64,000 bases of DNA from the NCBI GenBank assembly GCA_014529385.2, contig CM043962.1:86902680-86966679 (forward strand), read 5' to 3'. This DNA comes from Adiantum capillus-veneris (taxonomy: Eukaryota > Streptophyta > Polypodiopsida > Polypodiales > Pteridaceae). The position numbers and the translations under genes are program-made. Shown one piece after another: positions 43,471-56,659 of the stretch. Under the pieces are notes generated by a model. The model worked only from the letters and a program-made list of their open reading frames with translations. It was not told where the DNA came from and searched no databases. Numbering within the stretch: position 1 is the first letter of the stretch; every line of letters begins with the position of its first letter.

Positions 43471-44430
43471 CACCAAATGGCAACCCTCTTCATATCTCAG
43501 GTTTTCAAACACCATGGATTGCCAACATTCATCGTGTCAGATAGAGATCCTAGAATGACTAGTAATTTTTGGAAAGGTTTTTTTGAAAATCTAGGTACAA
43601 GGTTGGATTTCTCTTCGACCTATCACCCACAAACGGATGGCCAAAGTGAAATAGCTAACCTTACGATTCTCGATCTACTAAAGACTTATGTTATGGAAGT
43701 AGATCAACGCTCACAATGGGAGAAGTATCTACCACTTGTAGAGTATGCATACAATACATACTACTACAGGAAAGGAACCTTTTGAAATCACAGAGGGAAG
43801 ACCTAAAAGTCCCTTGCTACTTAAGGTACATGGCTTCGAAGATCTTCACTGTCGATGAGTATAGCTGAGACCTACAAGAATCTTTCCAAAAGATTAAGGA
43901 GGCTATATCCATCTCCCAACAAAGGCAAAAAGTTGTTGCTAACAAGTACAAAAGGACCTTAATGTTCAAAGAAAATGATTGGGTCTTACTTAAGTTTCCC
44001 AAGGCTCTATTAAGGCAAACTACATGCAAAAATCCTACAGGGCACCAAAAGTATTATGCTAAATTAGCAAAAAGATACTATGGTCCTTTTCAAATTTCAA
44101 CCAATCAATGAGATGGCCTATAAACTCAAGTTGCCCAACCATTGGCTCATACACAATGCTTTTCATGTGAGCCTACTCAAGCCTTACAAAGGAGAGCCAC
44201 CAACAAGCCCAATTATTGAAGACCCCCCAAAAATCAAAGATCAAGAAGAGGTGCTACAACTCCAAGCTATCCTTCGACATGAGGACAAGGTACTACGGTA
44301 TGGTAAGATTATCCGACGATATCTTATTAAAGTAAAAAATTATCCTTTTGAAGATGCTAGATGGATGCAAGGAACACGTATTAATGATAGTATGCACCTT
44401 GTCAATGCTTATGAGGCTACACTAGAGTAA
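43471..44430 (+). pseudogene. Ty3/Gypsy integrase and chromodomain-like tail, family E3
   Basis: Begins in the integrase core (MATLFISQVFKHHGLPTFIV, SDRDPRMTSNFWKGF, YHPQTDGQSEIAN). Here the glutamate of the GQSE motif is kept. After shifts near 43780 and 44085 it continues NDWVLLKFPKALLR, HNAFHVSLLKPYKGEP and GKIIRRYLIKVKNYPFEDAR. It corresponds to 25363-26330 of element E in plus orientation but is more diverged. Upstream pol is missing. Confidence 0.9.
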
Positions 44431-45583
44431 GCAAATGTAAATGTTTCTTTTAAATGAGCAATGCTTTTGTCTTATAAGACTAGGTATCTCTTTTTATTGT
44501 GCACAAATTTAAGTAGTATGCATTCTTAGAATCATGTTTGTGACGACGACGTCTCTCAAACACCAAGTAGAATTTGTCACTCTACTTTGAGAGTATAAAA
44601 TGGACTCAAGAGCAGACATGCTTGCGGTAGCTAAGTCTCCCAAGCACCAAATGGAATAGTCATCCATTTTGGAAAGATGTTGTTGGGTAAAAAGGGATCC
44701 TCTACCCGTTAAGAAACATAGACTAATGACTAAGGATTTATCTTCTCTACCTCATAGTCGAGGACGACTATGATTTCAAGAGAGAGATAATGTCATAAAA
44801 TCTAATATCTAACTAACCCAAATTATTTTCTCACATTTAATTGATCATTTAATGTGGGGAAATGAACGGGAACAAGAGTTAGAATATAAACATGAGTTCT
44901 TAGGACTATCTCAGCACGGGACCGTAGGGGGAGAAGGCAACGGGTCCAAAAGGGAGATGGTCTATCAAAGAGCAATGACCAGATAATGGAGCTTGAAAGA
45001 CCTTAGGGTTAGCTTCATTAAAGACCTCCAAAGGTTAAGTGTTAAAAGTCCTTAGACCTAGGACCTTAGGGTATTTTAAACCTTAGACAAGCTAGGCCTG
45101 TGCTTGAGGTGCTTGTCGTGCTTGATGATCAAGGTGCTTGAGGTTCTTGTCATGCTTGAAGGCCAAGGTGCTTGAGGTGTGCAAGTCAACCATGATCCCT
45201 ACAAGAAGGGGGGCAAGCCCTAAAGCTAAGGGCATGAGAGAGAACACACTCACACTCACTCAAGGCAAGCCTAAGACCTAAGAGGAAACACGGACATTTG
45301 TCAAGCACCTACACATGCTGCCCTCTTGTAGTGCCTAAAGCCTATTGGTTGGCCTCTAAAGGGGTCCAATAAGATTTTAGTTTGTTTAATTAATTTTTCA
45401 ATCATTATTCAAGCCCTCTCTCTCAAAGGGGTATGAAGGACACTTGTCCTAATGCGACCCTTGTTGCTTGATATACACAAATCATGTGATTGGCCAGGCT
45501 TGAGGAGGTCCAATCACCATCAAGGAAGAGCTAGAAGAGGGGGTTGACCTCAGCAAGGAGGGGGCGTGCTTGCCCATATACCC

Positions 45584-45603
45584 TCTCTCTCTCTCCCTCT
45601 CTA

Positions 45604-45658
<55 letters not shown>
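45584..45658. repeat. (CT)n(CA)n microsatellite
   Basis: CT/CCCT repeats merging into about 19 CA units, inside the E3 LTR. Confidence 0.9.
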
Positions 45659-45659
<1 letters not shown>

Positions 45660-46170
45660 ATTCTCATAGTGTGTTGTGCAAGAACACCATCTCCTTCTAC
45701 AAGTTTGAGAAGTGGAGAGCGTACACCAACAACTCTTGGCTATGGAATGCAAATCCAACCAAGAGCCATGCTTCAAAGTGCATGCTTTCCATCTCCTTCA
45801 TCGTCATTAATATGCTATTATGATATGCTAAGCAACAAGAGTAATAGCAAGTGAGGAGTCAATGTCTTTCTCATTTGTTACTTCTTCTTCCTCTTTTGTA
45901 CCCTCATTCCTTGCTAGCTCTCTCCACCTTCGAAGGTGTTTGAGGTCTTGGGACTGGGGCCGGGGACAATTTAATGCTTTGGTAAGATAGTTAAGGATAT
46001 AATCTTGGTGCATGAAGCTTTCCATGTTCATTGCACCAACGAGGTCTCAAGGAACACAAATCTTGTATTGTACCAAGTCTCTCTACATGGGAGAATCTAT
46101 AATACAAAAGCCTTTTGGAGGGAGGATTGGCTCTAAGTAAATCCGGTCCTCAAATGTTGTCAATTTCTCT

Positions 46171-46175
<5 letters not shown>

Positions 46176-46212
<37 letters not shown>
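46176..46212. repeat. (CT)n microsatellite
   Basis: About 18 CT units near the 3' end of the E3 LTR. Confidence 0.9.
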
Positions 46213-46217
<5 letters not shown>

Positions 46218-46385
46218 GAGTACTATTCATGCCAAGCTAATTAGGTGTAATGTTCATTTGGCTAATTTTCATCAAGTACTCTTCTTATACTCCTTAAAGA
46301 ACCCTCTTAAATAAAATGTTCACTATGGTTATTTAAATTTTGCTACTATCCATGTCATAGTCATATTTCATTACATGAGCTACAT

Positions 46386-46742
46386 TCTTTCATTGGTCTT
46401 TGTAGTTATTACAGGAAGTTTGTTCGTAATTTTGCTTATAAATCTCGTTATCTTACTCTCTTATTAAAGAAAAATACCCCTTATGTATGGGCTGATTTAC
46501 AAGAAAGCTCATTCATTGCACTTAAGAATGTTTTAAATAATGCACCTGTGTTACAATATCCTTATTTTGATAGACCATTCTTTGTTGTAGTCACTGATGC
46601 TAGTGGAAAAGGTATTGGTGTTGTTCTTATGCAAGATAACTATCCACTCGCATTTGAAAGCCGTAAATTTAAACCTTCTGAATCTAAGTTCTGTAGATAT
46701 GACAAAGAATTGAATGTTTTAGTTCATGCTTTAAAAAGATGA
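46386..46742 (+). pseudogene. Ty3/Gypsy RT-RNase H junction fragment
   Basis: A single frame reads GLCSYYRKFVRNFAYKSRYL, LLLKKNTPYVWADLQESSFI and VVVTDASGKGIGVVLMQDNY, then FCRYDKELNVLVHALKR before a stop. This is the RT thumb and the first half of RNase H, with its catalytic aspartate in TDAS. It is unlike family E at this position, so it derives from another Ty3 lineage. Confidence 0.85.
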
Positions 46743-46922
46743 AAACAGGGTACTGATTGATAATCAAAATTGATCAGCAAAGTATCAAGTATTTATTATC
46801 TCAACCCTGTGCCAAAGATAGAGTATTCATATGCTTAAACCATATTGTAGTTTTTATTTCATTTTATCTTTGTAATTGATTGTAGACTTTTTTTTGTTCT
46901 ATAGTGTTTTTCCTTTAACTCT

Positions 46923-47640
46923 ATGTGGTCAAACGATCGACACTTTCATACATGCTACATTGAGGAGCATCAGACCACCATGAATTGTGGCATCATGGGT
47001 AACTTTCACATAGATAGTGATGAGACTAGGTATTGTGGCACTATTAAAAGGATACTAAAGGTTGATTTTAGAACCTTTTATACCTACATCTTCGAGTGTG
47101 CAAGTGGTTTGCAAATGTGTCTAGGCGGCATGCGAATGGAATCTACATGGGGGACTCCAGTGTACATCACATAGGGAGGTATGAAAGCTTAGTTTTTCCA
47201 CACAATTATGAGTAAGTAAGTGATTATCGAGTTTACCTTTTTTTGTTTTTACCATAATACCAGTGCGACTCACTTTGAACTTTTGGTCATTTATATCACA
47301 TCAATCCACCAACCAAAATTTTGGTTTGTAGTTCCAGTAACACTTCGAGGAAGAGCCATTTTTACCTCTATTGAAATGGAGACCATCTTCGACCCTCTCC
47401 CACCTACTACTTTGGATGAAGAGGAGATCGAGAAGAGAGAGAGTTCGATGAATCAAGTCCCACCGTCAACCTTAGCGAGGAGGATGATTGTCATGAGATG
47501 ATGATAATGAGATGGAAGATGACGAATTTGAACATGATGAAGCCAACACATCTACAAATGACAATTCGATTTCTCTCTTTGTTGATTTAGGAGCTATGGG
47601 TTTAGATTCAGATGATGCCACTTGTAGATTTCTTTTTGAC
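46923..47640 (+). pseudogene. CACTA-type transposon remnant (DUF4216-like region)
   Basis: Frames read FHIDSDETRYCGTIKRILKV, DFRTFYTYIFEC and, after stops, QPKFWFVVPVTLRG. This order resembles the region downstream of the transposase in plant CACTA elements, where a tyrosine-rich segment and a WxVVxxxxR motif recur. An acidic stretch of GAT/GAA codons follows to about 47640. No transposase core or CACTA termini are seen. The match is moderate and from memory. Confidence 0.45.
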
Positions 47641-47771
47641 GATGATTCGTAAACATCTTGTATAATTTATTCTATGAGAATTCTTTTTTCGTGTTGTCTC
47701 TTTTTGGCTCTCTAAATCTCTAATTTTATTAAGCATGCTTATTTAGGTTAATCATATGTGTGGTATAAATT

Positions 47772-47772
<1 letters not shown>

Positions 47773-47845
<73 letters not shown>
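47773..47845. repeat. (GA)n microsatellite at a LINE 3' end
   Basis: About 36 GA units. On the minus strand this is a (TC)n tail directly after the presumed LINE terminus. Confidence 0.95.
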
Positions 47846-47848
<3 letters not shown>

Positions 47849-47849
47849 A

Positions 47850-48746
47850 ATTATCATCCACGGAGGTCGTATATGACCCATGGGACCAAAAAGCACAACA
47901 TTACAACAACTCCTTGTCAGTCGGGATGATACATATCAGTTAGGGACTAAGGGTCCATCAAGAGGGTAGAGTAGGGCAAAAGGGAGGGCAGAAACCTAAG
48001 AAGGGTCGGCTGAGGGGAGAGCCAGTTTGGGATTTCGAAACTCTTGGATGATCGCTTTGCCACCTCGATAGACTATCCATTTGCCTTGCTTACGTGCTTC
48101 ATGCATCTTCTTGAGCTTGCTCGCTTTACTTGAGTTGATTCATGGTCAATTCTTCAGCAATCCAAAGCTTTTTCCCTTGAGAAGTCAAGATTGACATAGC
48201 AGCTACATACGCTCATCTTTGTCCTTGAAAGTGAGTATGCAATGCTTGGGTGGCACATGTCTACGTGTACCGTTGATCCAAGCAACAGTTTCGGGCTTGA
48301 TGTAGACAGGTTGAAGAATGTCATTGAGCTTGGTGATTGCTTCCTCAAGGGTGTCCTCCGTGGTACACCACGGTGAGTGTAACCCCCCTATCCTAACCTT
48401 GAGACCAAGAGATTCTTGTACCCGGCATTCTTGTAGGGCCGCCTGTATCTTGGTGTCAATCTTCTTATGTGTGCTTCATGTGATTCTTTCTGCGCTGCCA
48501 TGATAGTTTCGGTGAGTGAGGCTTCGACTGCGTGTATTTTTTCAAGAAGAGCTTGGCTCTCTACTTCCTTTGCATCTTCAAGCTTCCGTAAACGTTGTTT
48601 GAGTCTCTCATTCTCCTCGACAAGTTCTTGAATATGAGCCTCAAGGGCTGTGATTCGTGCTTCCTAGCGAGCAGCGGGGTCCTTCCTTGGTGCCACTGCC
48701 ACCGCAAGAAAGCTCTTGCGCGCAATAGGGGTATCAAAGGACGACA
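47850..48746 (-). pseudogene. LINE ORF1-like coiled-coil protein, disabled
   Basis: From an ATG at 48746 the minus strand reads MSSFDTPIARKSFLAVAVAP, a stop at about 48666, then a coiled coil (ALEAHIQELVEENERLKQRL, LEKIHAVEASLTETI). After a two-base insertion near 48475 it continues KIDTKIQAALQECR, SPWCTTEDTLEEAITKLNDI and PPKHCILTFKDKDE, ending WIVYRGGKAIIQEF. A coiled coil plus a basic C-terminal domain is the layout of LINE ORF1 proteins. The 3' flank (GACCTCCGTGGATGATAAT) is close to that of the LINE at 49235. There is no ORF2 between it and the terminus. Confidence 0.55.
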
Positions 48747-49137
48747 TCGAGCTTCAAAAGGGGATTTTTGTTGAAACTGCGTGAGATCGAGGGCTTACTT
48801 GGGTTTAATTTGTTTGAAATAGAAGCATTAATCGAAGCTCTGTGTAGGCAGGATAGTAGAGAAGGGAGCTCTTCGACGAGGTGAGAGAGATGGGGAGAGA
48901 GAGAGTCTCTTGAACCAGATCCCTTGGTGTGCTGACAAGTAGGCAGCAGGAGGTCGTAGCAGAAACCCAGCAGGAGGTCGCAACAGAAACGCAATAGAGT
49001 CATAGTAGCCGATTGAAGGTTGCAACAGAGTCAGGCTGGGCAAGGGGGCATGGCTTCTGTGTTAACGCCCCCCACAGGGCCGCCCTCGCGCAGGGGGGAC
49101 ACGCTGAAACGAGGCTAGGCTAGGGCAAAAACGCTGC

Positions 49138-51070
<1,933 letters not shown>

Positions 51071-52310
51071 GCTTGACCCAATTAGTGAAAGTGACACGAG
51101 GTGGGAGTCGAGGGATCTACGGCAAGACAGCGGGGCGGGGAGCTTTGGACCATCGGATCAAACCAGTAGGGGGAGGCAAGGATTCATAGTTTAATAGTCG
51201 CAATGCTTTTAACGTGTCGTGACAGACGGGTTGGATAGGGAGCGCGGGAATTAGGGGGTTCGAGTTGCGACGCGATCAGCGGGGAGCTTAATTTTTTTGC
51301 ATGGCGGAGATCGGATCAAGGGTGGATTGATTCTCTGCTGTAGATCCCATGCTCTCACCCGTGGCCTTTATAGACGAGGGGAGTAGGGGATAGAGGTGCA
51401 GCCAAATGGTGGGCCTGACACAGGAGGCAAGTGGGATTTAAAGCCATTAGACTGGGCCAGGACAGGAAATTTGAATTTCTGCAGCGAGGGCTCACAGGCC
51501 GGGGGATCTCATAGCAAAGCACATAAGGACGTGAAAGATGAGTAGATACTCAGACAAGCACCATATTGTAGAAACCTAATGCCCATTCATAGAGCCAGGA
51601 ACTATGTCCGTTGAAGGAAAAAGAAACAAGAGAGCGGACATGAGGAAAAGGAAGAAGAGGAAGAGAAAGAGCAAAAGCAAGAGCAAGACAATTTGCAACT
51701 TCCTGGCATACAGGTAATCAATGTTTTTCGACAGGTTCTTGATGTATTGACAGTAAATTCTCTCCTCAACGATCATGAGCTTTATGAGTGGCTATGAACA
51801 TCAAGTGGCAGAAACATTATAGCATTGGACATGCTTATCTAGAACTGCTATTACAGGACATGCATTATATCATGGTAATCTTGTCATTCATTTCATTAAG
51901 GTCGGGGAAGATCGTCCCAGCATGTACAGAACTTTTGGTGAGATAAAGCACTTGAGTTGGATGCCTCACAACTTATCAGAGTGACAGAATATTTACAAGC
52001 TCTATTGGCAGTGACAAAAAAACCAGGCACGATTGGACATGTGAAGGCCTATTGGCACTCCTTTACGACTGTTGGGTCTATCTCAGGAGTAGTTGCCACA
52101 CTCAGTCTGGTCTCTTGGAGTGGTTTCTTTCCCCTGCAGAGCGGAGTATAGCAGTTATACACTGCTTGTGATGGCGTCCTACTGCGGAGATTTCTTGGCG
52201 GTTGTCATTCCCCAGACTGCTGTGTCACTTGTGGAGTTTTATCCTTTTTCTGACATGGCATCAGACATCTTCTTTGTTGGCTTCACATCTTCGGCTTTTG
52301 ATGCATTGAG
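51071..52310. other. Upstream region of the PPR gene
   Basis: 51080-51560 is GC-richer than the surrounding DNA and has no transposon signature, so it could hold the promoter. Frames at 51957-52323 overlap each other and show no PPR motif. They are probably untranslated leader. Confidence 0.4.
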
Positions 52311-52352
52311 TAATGTCTTTTAGGACTTCTTGCTACTTTCAAAGAGAGCAAG

Positions 52353-55142
52353 ATGTGCATCAAACCATGGTTGCGATCCGTAGACCTCCCACTGTCCTTT
52401 GAGGAACTATTGTCAAGTTTCATAGAATGCATCAAGGGAAAAGATAATCATCTAATTCTATCCCTAAATATTTTATTGTGTAAACATGGCCTGGATTTCA
52501 ATCCATTCTTTGGAAACCAGCTTGTCTCCATGATGACTAATGCTGGTCATCTCTCTGATGCCCAGCAGCTTTTCAACAAGCTACCGTGTCAACATGAATG
52601 CACCTGGAATTGCCTAATCGCTGGTTATGTCAAACACGGAAAAACACAGTGTGCTTTAGAAATATATGAGAGGCTTCTCAAGGATGAATCTAAACACCCT
52701 GATAAACCTACCTTTGTGGCCTTATTGAAAGCATGTACGAAACTTAAAGATGTAGTGAGAGGCCTTCAGATACATGCCCATATTGCTAGAAGAGGACCAT
52801 TAGAGCAAGACCTTATAGTTGGCAGCACAATTGTCCGCATGTACGCCAAATTTGGACAAATGTGCCAAGCTCAGAAGGTCTTTGAGAAATTATCAGTGCG
52901 TAGCGTGGTCTCATGGACTGCATTAATTGCAGGATATGCTGATCACGGGCATGCCAAAGCGGCATTCCAGTCTTTTGAGCAAATGCATTGTGAGGGGATT
53001 TTGCCAGATGCTTTCACATTCTCTTGCGTCTTGAAAACTTATGGGAGCTTGAGGGCTGTAGATAAGGGTCATAGATTACATGCAAGTGTTGAGAGACAAG
53101 GGCTGATTGAAAGCGACACAGCTCTTGGCAATAGCTTGGTTGATTTGTACGCAAGAAATGGAGCTTTTGTCATGGCACATCAAGTTTTTGACAAGCTTCA
53201 AAATAGAAATGTTGTCTCGTGGACCTCAATGATTGGAGCATATATTGAACATGGGCGTGCTGCGGATGCGCTACATTGTTTTGAACAGATGAAACATGAG
53301 GGTGTTTCTCCAGATGTAGTCACACTGGTGTGCGTATTAAAAGCCTGCAGTAGTCTAGGAGCCGCTGAGAAGGGTGAGGAAATATGCGTCGAGATTGCAA
53401 GACATGGGCTGCTGTGGAAAGAAACTAAATTAGGAAACGCTGTGCTTGATATGTATGCCAAATGTGGCATGCTTGCTAATGCTTTCAAAGTCTTTGACAG
53501 GCTTCCTGTCCGCGATACAGTCTCATGGAATGCTGTCATTGGGGGCTACGCTGAACATGGTCTTGGTAATGAAGCACTACAATGTTTCGAAAGCATGCAA
53601 CTTGAAGGTATCTCTCCAAATTGTAGCACTTTTGTTTTGGCCTTGAATGCTTGTGGCCTTTTAGAAGATCTGGATAAGGGTAAAGATTTACACACTGAGA
53701 TTGAAAGACTTGGAATATCAAGAAAAGACCCAGCTGTTGAGCACGCCTTGCTCCATATGTATATCGAATGTGATGCACTTGAAAAGGCTCGACAATTACT
53801 GAACACACTGGTTGTTCAAAGTGTGATTTCATGGACAAGTCTTATAGCCAGGTATGTTGATGATGGCTATGAGATAGAAGCTCTTAACTGTTTTGAGAAT
53901 ATGCAACAGAAAGGTCTTGTGCCAAGTGAAGTCACCTATATTTCAGCTTTAAAAGCATGTGGCAACATAGGTGCCGCTGATTTGATCGGCGAAATCTATG
54001 CTGAGGTTGAGAGACGTGGTCTGCTACACGATTTTGTTCTTGCTACAAGCATAGTGAGTGCTTATGCCAAATGTGGCGTACTATTCATAGCACACGAAAT
54101 TTTCAACAGGCTTTTGGATAGAAATGTTGTTTCATGGAATGCACTTATGGTGGGTTATTTGGATCAGGGGTATGCTGAGGAAGCTCTTGAGTGTTTTGAA
54201 CAAATGCAAGGTGAGGGTGTTTTTCCAGATGGGGTCAGCTTTATATGCGCCTTGAACGCTTGCAGTGACCTAGGAGCCATGGAAAAGGGTATAGTATTGC
54301 ATGCCGACGTAGCTAGACAAGGGTTGTTAGAATCAGATCTTGCTCTTGCCAACACCATTATCAACATGTATGTTGAGTTTGATATGCTTCTGATGGCGCA
54401 GCAAGTGTTTGACGAGCTGCCAACGCGAGACGTCGTGTCGTGGACCACTCTAATTTCTGGATGTGCCAAGCTTAACTGCAGTGGAACTGCTGTTAATTAT
54501 TATGAGAATATGCGACAAGAACAAATATCACCGAATTCCATTAGTCTTGTTTGCATCTTGAAAGCTTGTGGCAGTATTGGAGCTTTAGACAAGGTGCGAG
54601 AAGTACACTGCGAGATTGAAAGGAAAGGGCTATTGGAAGATGATGTCTTTGTTGGCAACATATTGGTCGATTCTTATGTTAAGTGCGGCTTAGTGACGAC
54701 GGCCCAGCAGGTGTTTGATGGGCTTTTATATCAACATGTAGTCTCGCGGACATCTCTGATGGTAGGGTATGTACAAATAGGAGAGAATGAGAAAGTGTTT
54801 GATCTAGCTGATCAAATGATAGGGGAAGGTATGAAACCAGACCCAATCACGTTAGTGGCCATCCTCAATGCGTGTAGCTGCATAGGATTTTCTGCTGAAA
54901 AGGGTCAAATTCTTTTTGAGGTAATGAGTAAAGAATATGGCATAGTTCCAACTAGCGAACACCATGCTCGCATGATCGAATGTTTCGGCCGCAATGGCTA
55001 CCTTGACAAGGCAGCAGAGCTGATGAAGCAGCGACCTTTAAGTTGCGATCTTTCCTTGTGGCATAAATTGCTGATTGCTTGTAAGAATTGTGCAAACATG
55101 GAGTTAGGAAGGCGTGCTTTTGAGAAGGCAGTGCATGTATGA
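52353..55142 (+). CDS. Pentatricopeptide repeat protein, P-L-S type
   Basis: An intact intronless frame of 929 codons. The start at 52353 is the first ATG after an in-frame TAA at 52311-52313. From about residue 55 to 860 it consists of some 25 units of 31-36 residues in P-L-S order, with recurring VVSWTALIAGYADHG, MYAKCG and VLKAC signatures. Each unit binds one RNA base through its fifth and last residues, and such proteins act on organellar transcripts. The end carries an E-like motif (LWHKLLIACKNC) and stops at AVHV with no E+ or DYW deaminase domain. An editing role would therefore need a partner in trans. The N-terminus (MCIKPWLRSVDLPLSFEELL) is not an obvious transit peptide. The style matches the fern expansion. 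Confidence 0.92.
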   Translation: MCIKPWLRSVDLPLSFEELLSSFIECIKGKDNHLILSLNILLCKHGLDFNPFFGNQLVSMMTNAGHLSDAQQLFNKLPCQHECTWNCLIAGYVKHGKTQCALEIYERLLKDESKHPDKPTFVALLKACTKLKDVVRGLQIHAHIARRGPLEQDLIVGSTIVRMYAKFGQMCQAQKVFEKLSVRSVVSWTALIAGYADHGHAKAAFQSFEQMHCEGILPDAFTFSCVLKTYGSLRAVDKGHRLHASVERQGLIESDTALGNSLVDLYARNGAFVMAHQVFDKLQNRNVVSWTSMIGAYIEHGRAADALHCFEQMKHEGVSPDVVTLVCVLKACSSLGAAEKGEEICVEIARHGLLWKETKLGNAVLDMYAKCGMLANAFKVFDRLPVRDTVSWNAVIGGYAEHGLGNEALQCFESMQLEGISPNCSTFVLALNACGLLEDLDKGKDLHTEIERLGISRKDPAVEHALLHMYIECDALEKARQLLNTLVVQSVISWTSLIARYVDDGYEIEALNCFENMQQKGLVPSEVTYISALKACGNIGAADLIGEIYAEVERRGLLHDFVLATSIVSAYAKCGVLFIAHEIFNRLLDRNVVSWNALMVGYLDQGYAEEALECFEQMQGEGVFPDGVSFICALNACSDLGAMEKGIVLHADVARQGLLESDLALANTIINMYVEFDMLLMAQQVFDELPTRDVVSWTTLISGCAKLNCSGTAVNYYENMRQEQISPNSISLVCILKACGSIGALDKVREVHCEIERKGLLEDDVFVGNILVDSYVKCGLVTTAQQVFDGLLYQHVVSRTSLMVGYVQIGENEKVFDLADQMIGEGMKPDPITLVAILNACSCIGFSAEKGQILFEVMSKEYGIVPTSEHHARMIECFGRNGYLDKAAELMKQRPLSCDLSLWHKLLIACKNCANMELGRRAFEKAVHV

Positions 55143-56429
55143 AAAAAATTATGCCTTCTTGCTACAAACTTTTCAAGAGGTGAGGGCCAAGGCGACAAAG
55201 GTGTGAGCTTGGCGTAGTAGAGAGAACTAGCCATCTTTTGATGCAGTTTGAGGGCCTCATAAGAGGAGTAAATCCTGATAGGCATAAAGGTTCCATAGTT
55301 AGATGCCTAGATGACGGACGAGCTGTGGGAACAAAAAAAAAAAAAAAGGGATGACGGAAAAGCCAGTTCCACCACCCTCTTCTTGTCTAGATCTTGTAAA
55401 GAGTACAATAACCCTGGTGAGACAAATTTCTCAATTCAAGATCTCCTAGGGTGTAACAATGACAGTGAAAGTGATGCATTCACTCCAGCTACCCTTCCAG
55501 ATTACCTGGAAGATCATGAGGTCAAATCTGACATAGTGCTTGCGCCAGCAAGGTGGATAGGTACGATAAATGCGGTACCAAAAAGACCATAAAAAACTTC
55601 GTACAGTATGGGTAATAACTACCATATGAAAATACGTTAAGTACTAATTACAAATAGAGGTACATGTCTACTTATGCATGGTTGCATATATGTAAATATG
55701 CACGCACACACCAACTTACATGCACACGTATGCATACATACATACTAATATACCTGCATGCATACACGGATATATGTGTTGGTGAGTGCGTATAAGTAAC
55801 AACCGGTACGTTAACTACTAATACGAGTATGCATATTTATTGTACAGTATGGGAAGAATGATAAATACTAGTTTGTAATGCAACCTTGCTCCATAGAGCC
55901 AGCCCTTGATGAAATGGACAACCAAAATATACAAGTAATATTGTTCACACCTTTGACATATACAACCTCAGTAGTTGACTGTTCATCAAGATACATCCAA
56001 GCCTATGGGATGAAGTAGGTGGTTTGTCTATACTCAAGCGCTTTTGTACATGGCACAAAGATCAATTGAAACAAGGTTTAAAGAGAGCTTTTAAAAAGAA
56101 ATCTCCCATAGAGTGCAATGGAAAAAACATGTTGTATTAGATATTGGGACGAGTGTGAGCATAACTACCAAGGCCATGTGCAAGCAACGGGATAAAAGTG
56201 CATATACTAGCAGTTGGACATATGGAAAACCAGAAAAACCCCTAGTTATGCTTGAAGTTGAAACATCACGGGTACAACCTATGGAATTGAGTTTATAGTT
56301 GACTCATGATTCATGATAATGAGATCCAAACTATGACATTGTATTACGATGTTTCTTCATGCATCACTTAGGGTTGTGGAAGATGGGGATTATGGTTACC
56401 TCTATCGGAGGGATAACTACGTGTTAGGT
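55143..56429. other. Intergenic region
   Basis: Contains a poly(A) run at about 55333-55347 and a stretch of alternating TGCATAC/ATATG-like repeats (55670-55790). Frames at 55311-55592 and 56113-56298 have no recognised domain. Confidence 0.45.
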
Positions 56430-56659
56430 TGTCACAAAGTGATGATGTGGCATGGCCTGAAGAACAGAAGGGGACTGGAAACTCTTGGGAGGCAATCGAA
56501 GAAGTTTCACCAACTTATGGAACCTTTTCGTATGGCCCAAGTTATTAAAGAAAAGAGGAACTAATTTATCAAGTTGTTCCAACTTCCAGAGAGAACAAGG
56601 ACCCTCGGACATTGTACTTGTTGAAGCATAATAATAAAGAAATATCGAGAAGGAGCGCC
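56430..56659 (+). repeat. 5' LTR of H, first part
   Basis: Shares TGTCACAAAGTGATG and TTATCAAGTTGTTCCAACTT with the 3' LTR start at 63939-64000. The 3' copy has an internal deletion between those two blocks. Confidence 0.75.

Larger units (their letters stand above)
44791..46345 (+). repeat. 3' LTR of element E3
   Basis: A polypurine tract (CAAGAGAGAGATAA, 44777-44790) precedes TGTCATAAAATCTAATATC, the equivalent of the E LTR start. Similarity to the E LTR is patchy but includes GTGCATGAAGCTTTC and ATACAAAAGCCTTTTGGAGG (about 46100). Paired CCAAT boxes are present. The right end is approximate. Confidence 0.65.

Noticed and set aside
51957-52323. Two overlapping frames just upstream of the PPR start, considered as an N-terminal extension
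   Set aside because: They are in different frames from each other, an in-frame TAA at 52311 precedes the PPR ATG, and no PPR or transit-peptide features are seen.
55311-55592. 93-residue frame after the PPR gene (SIQDLLGCNNDSESDAFTPA)
   Set aside because: It starts at a poly(A) run and has no recognised domain, conserved neighbour or splice signals. Possible exon, but unsupported.
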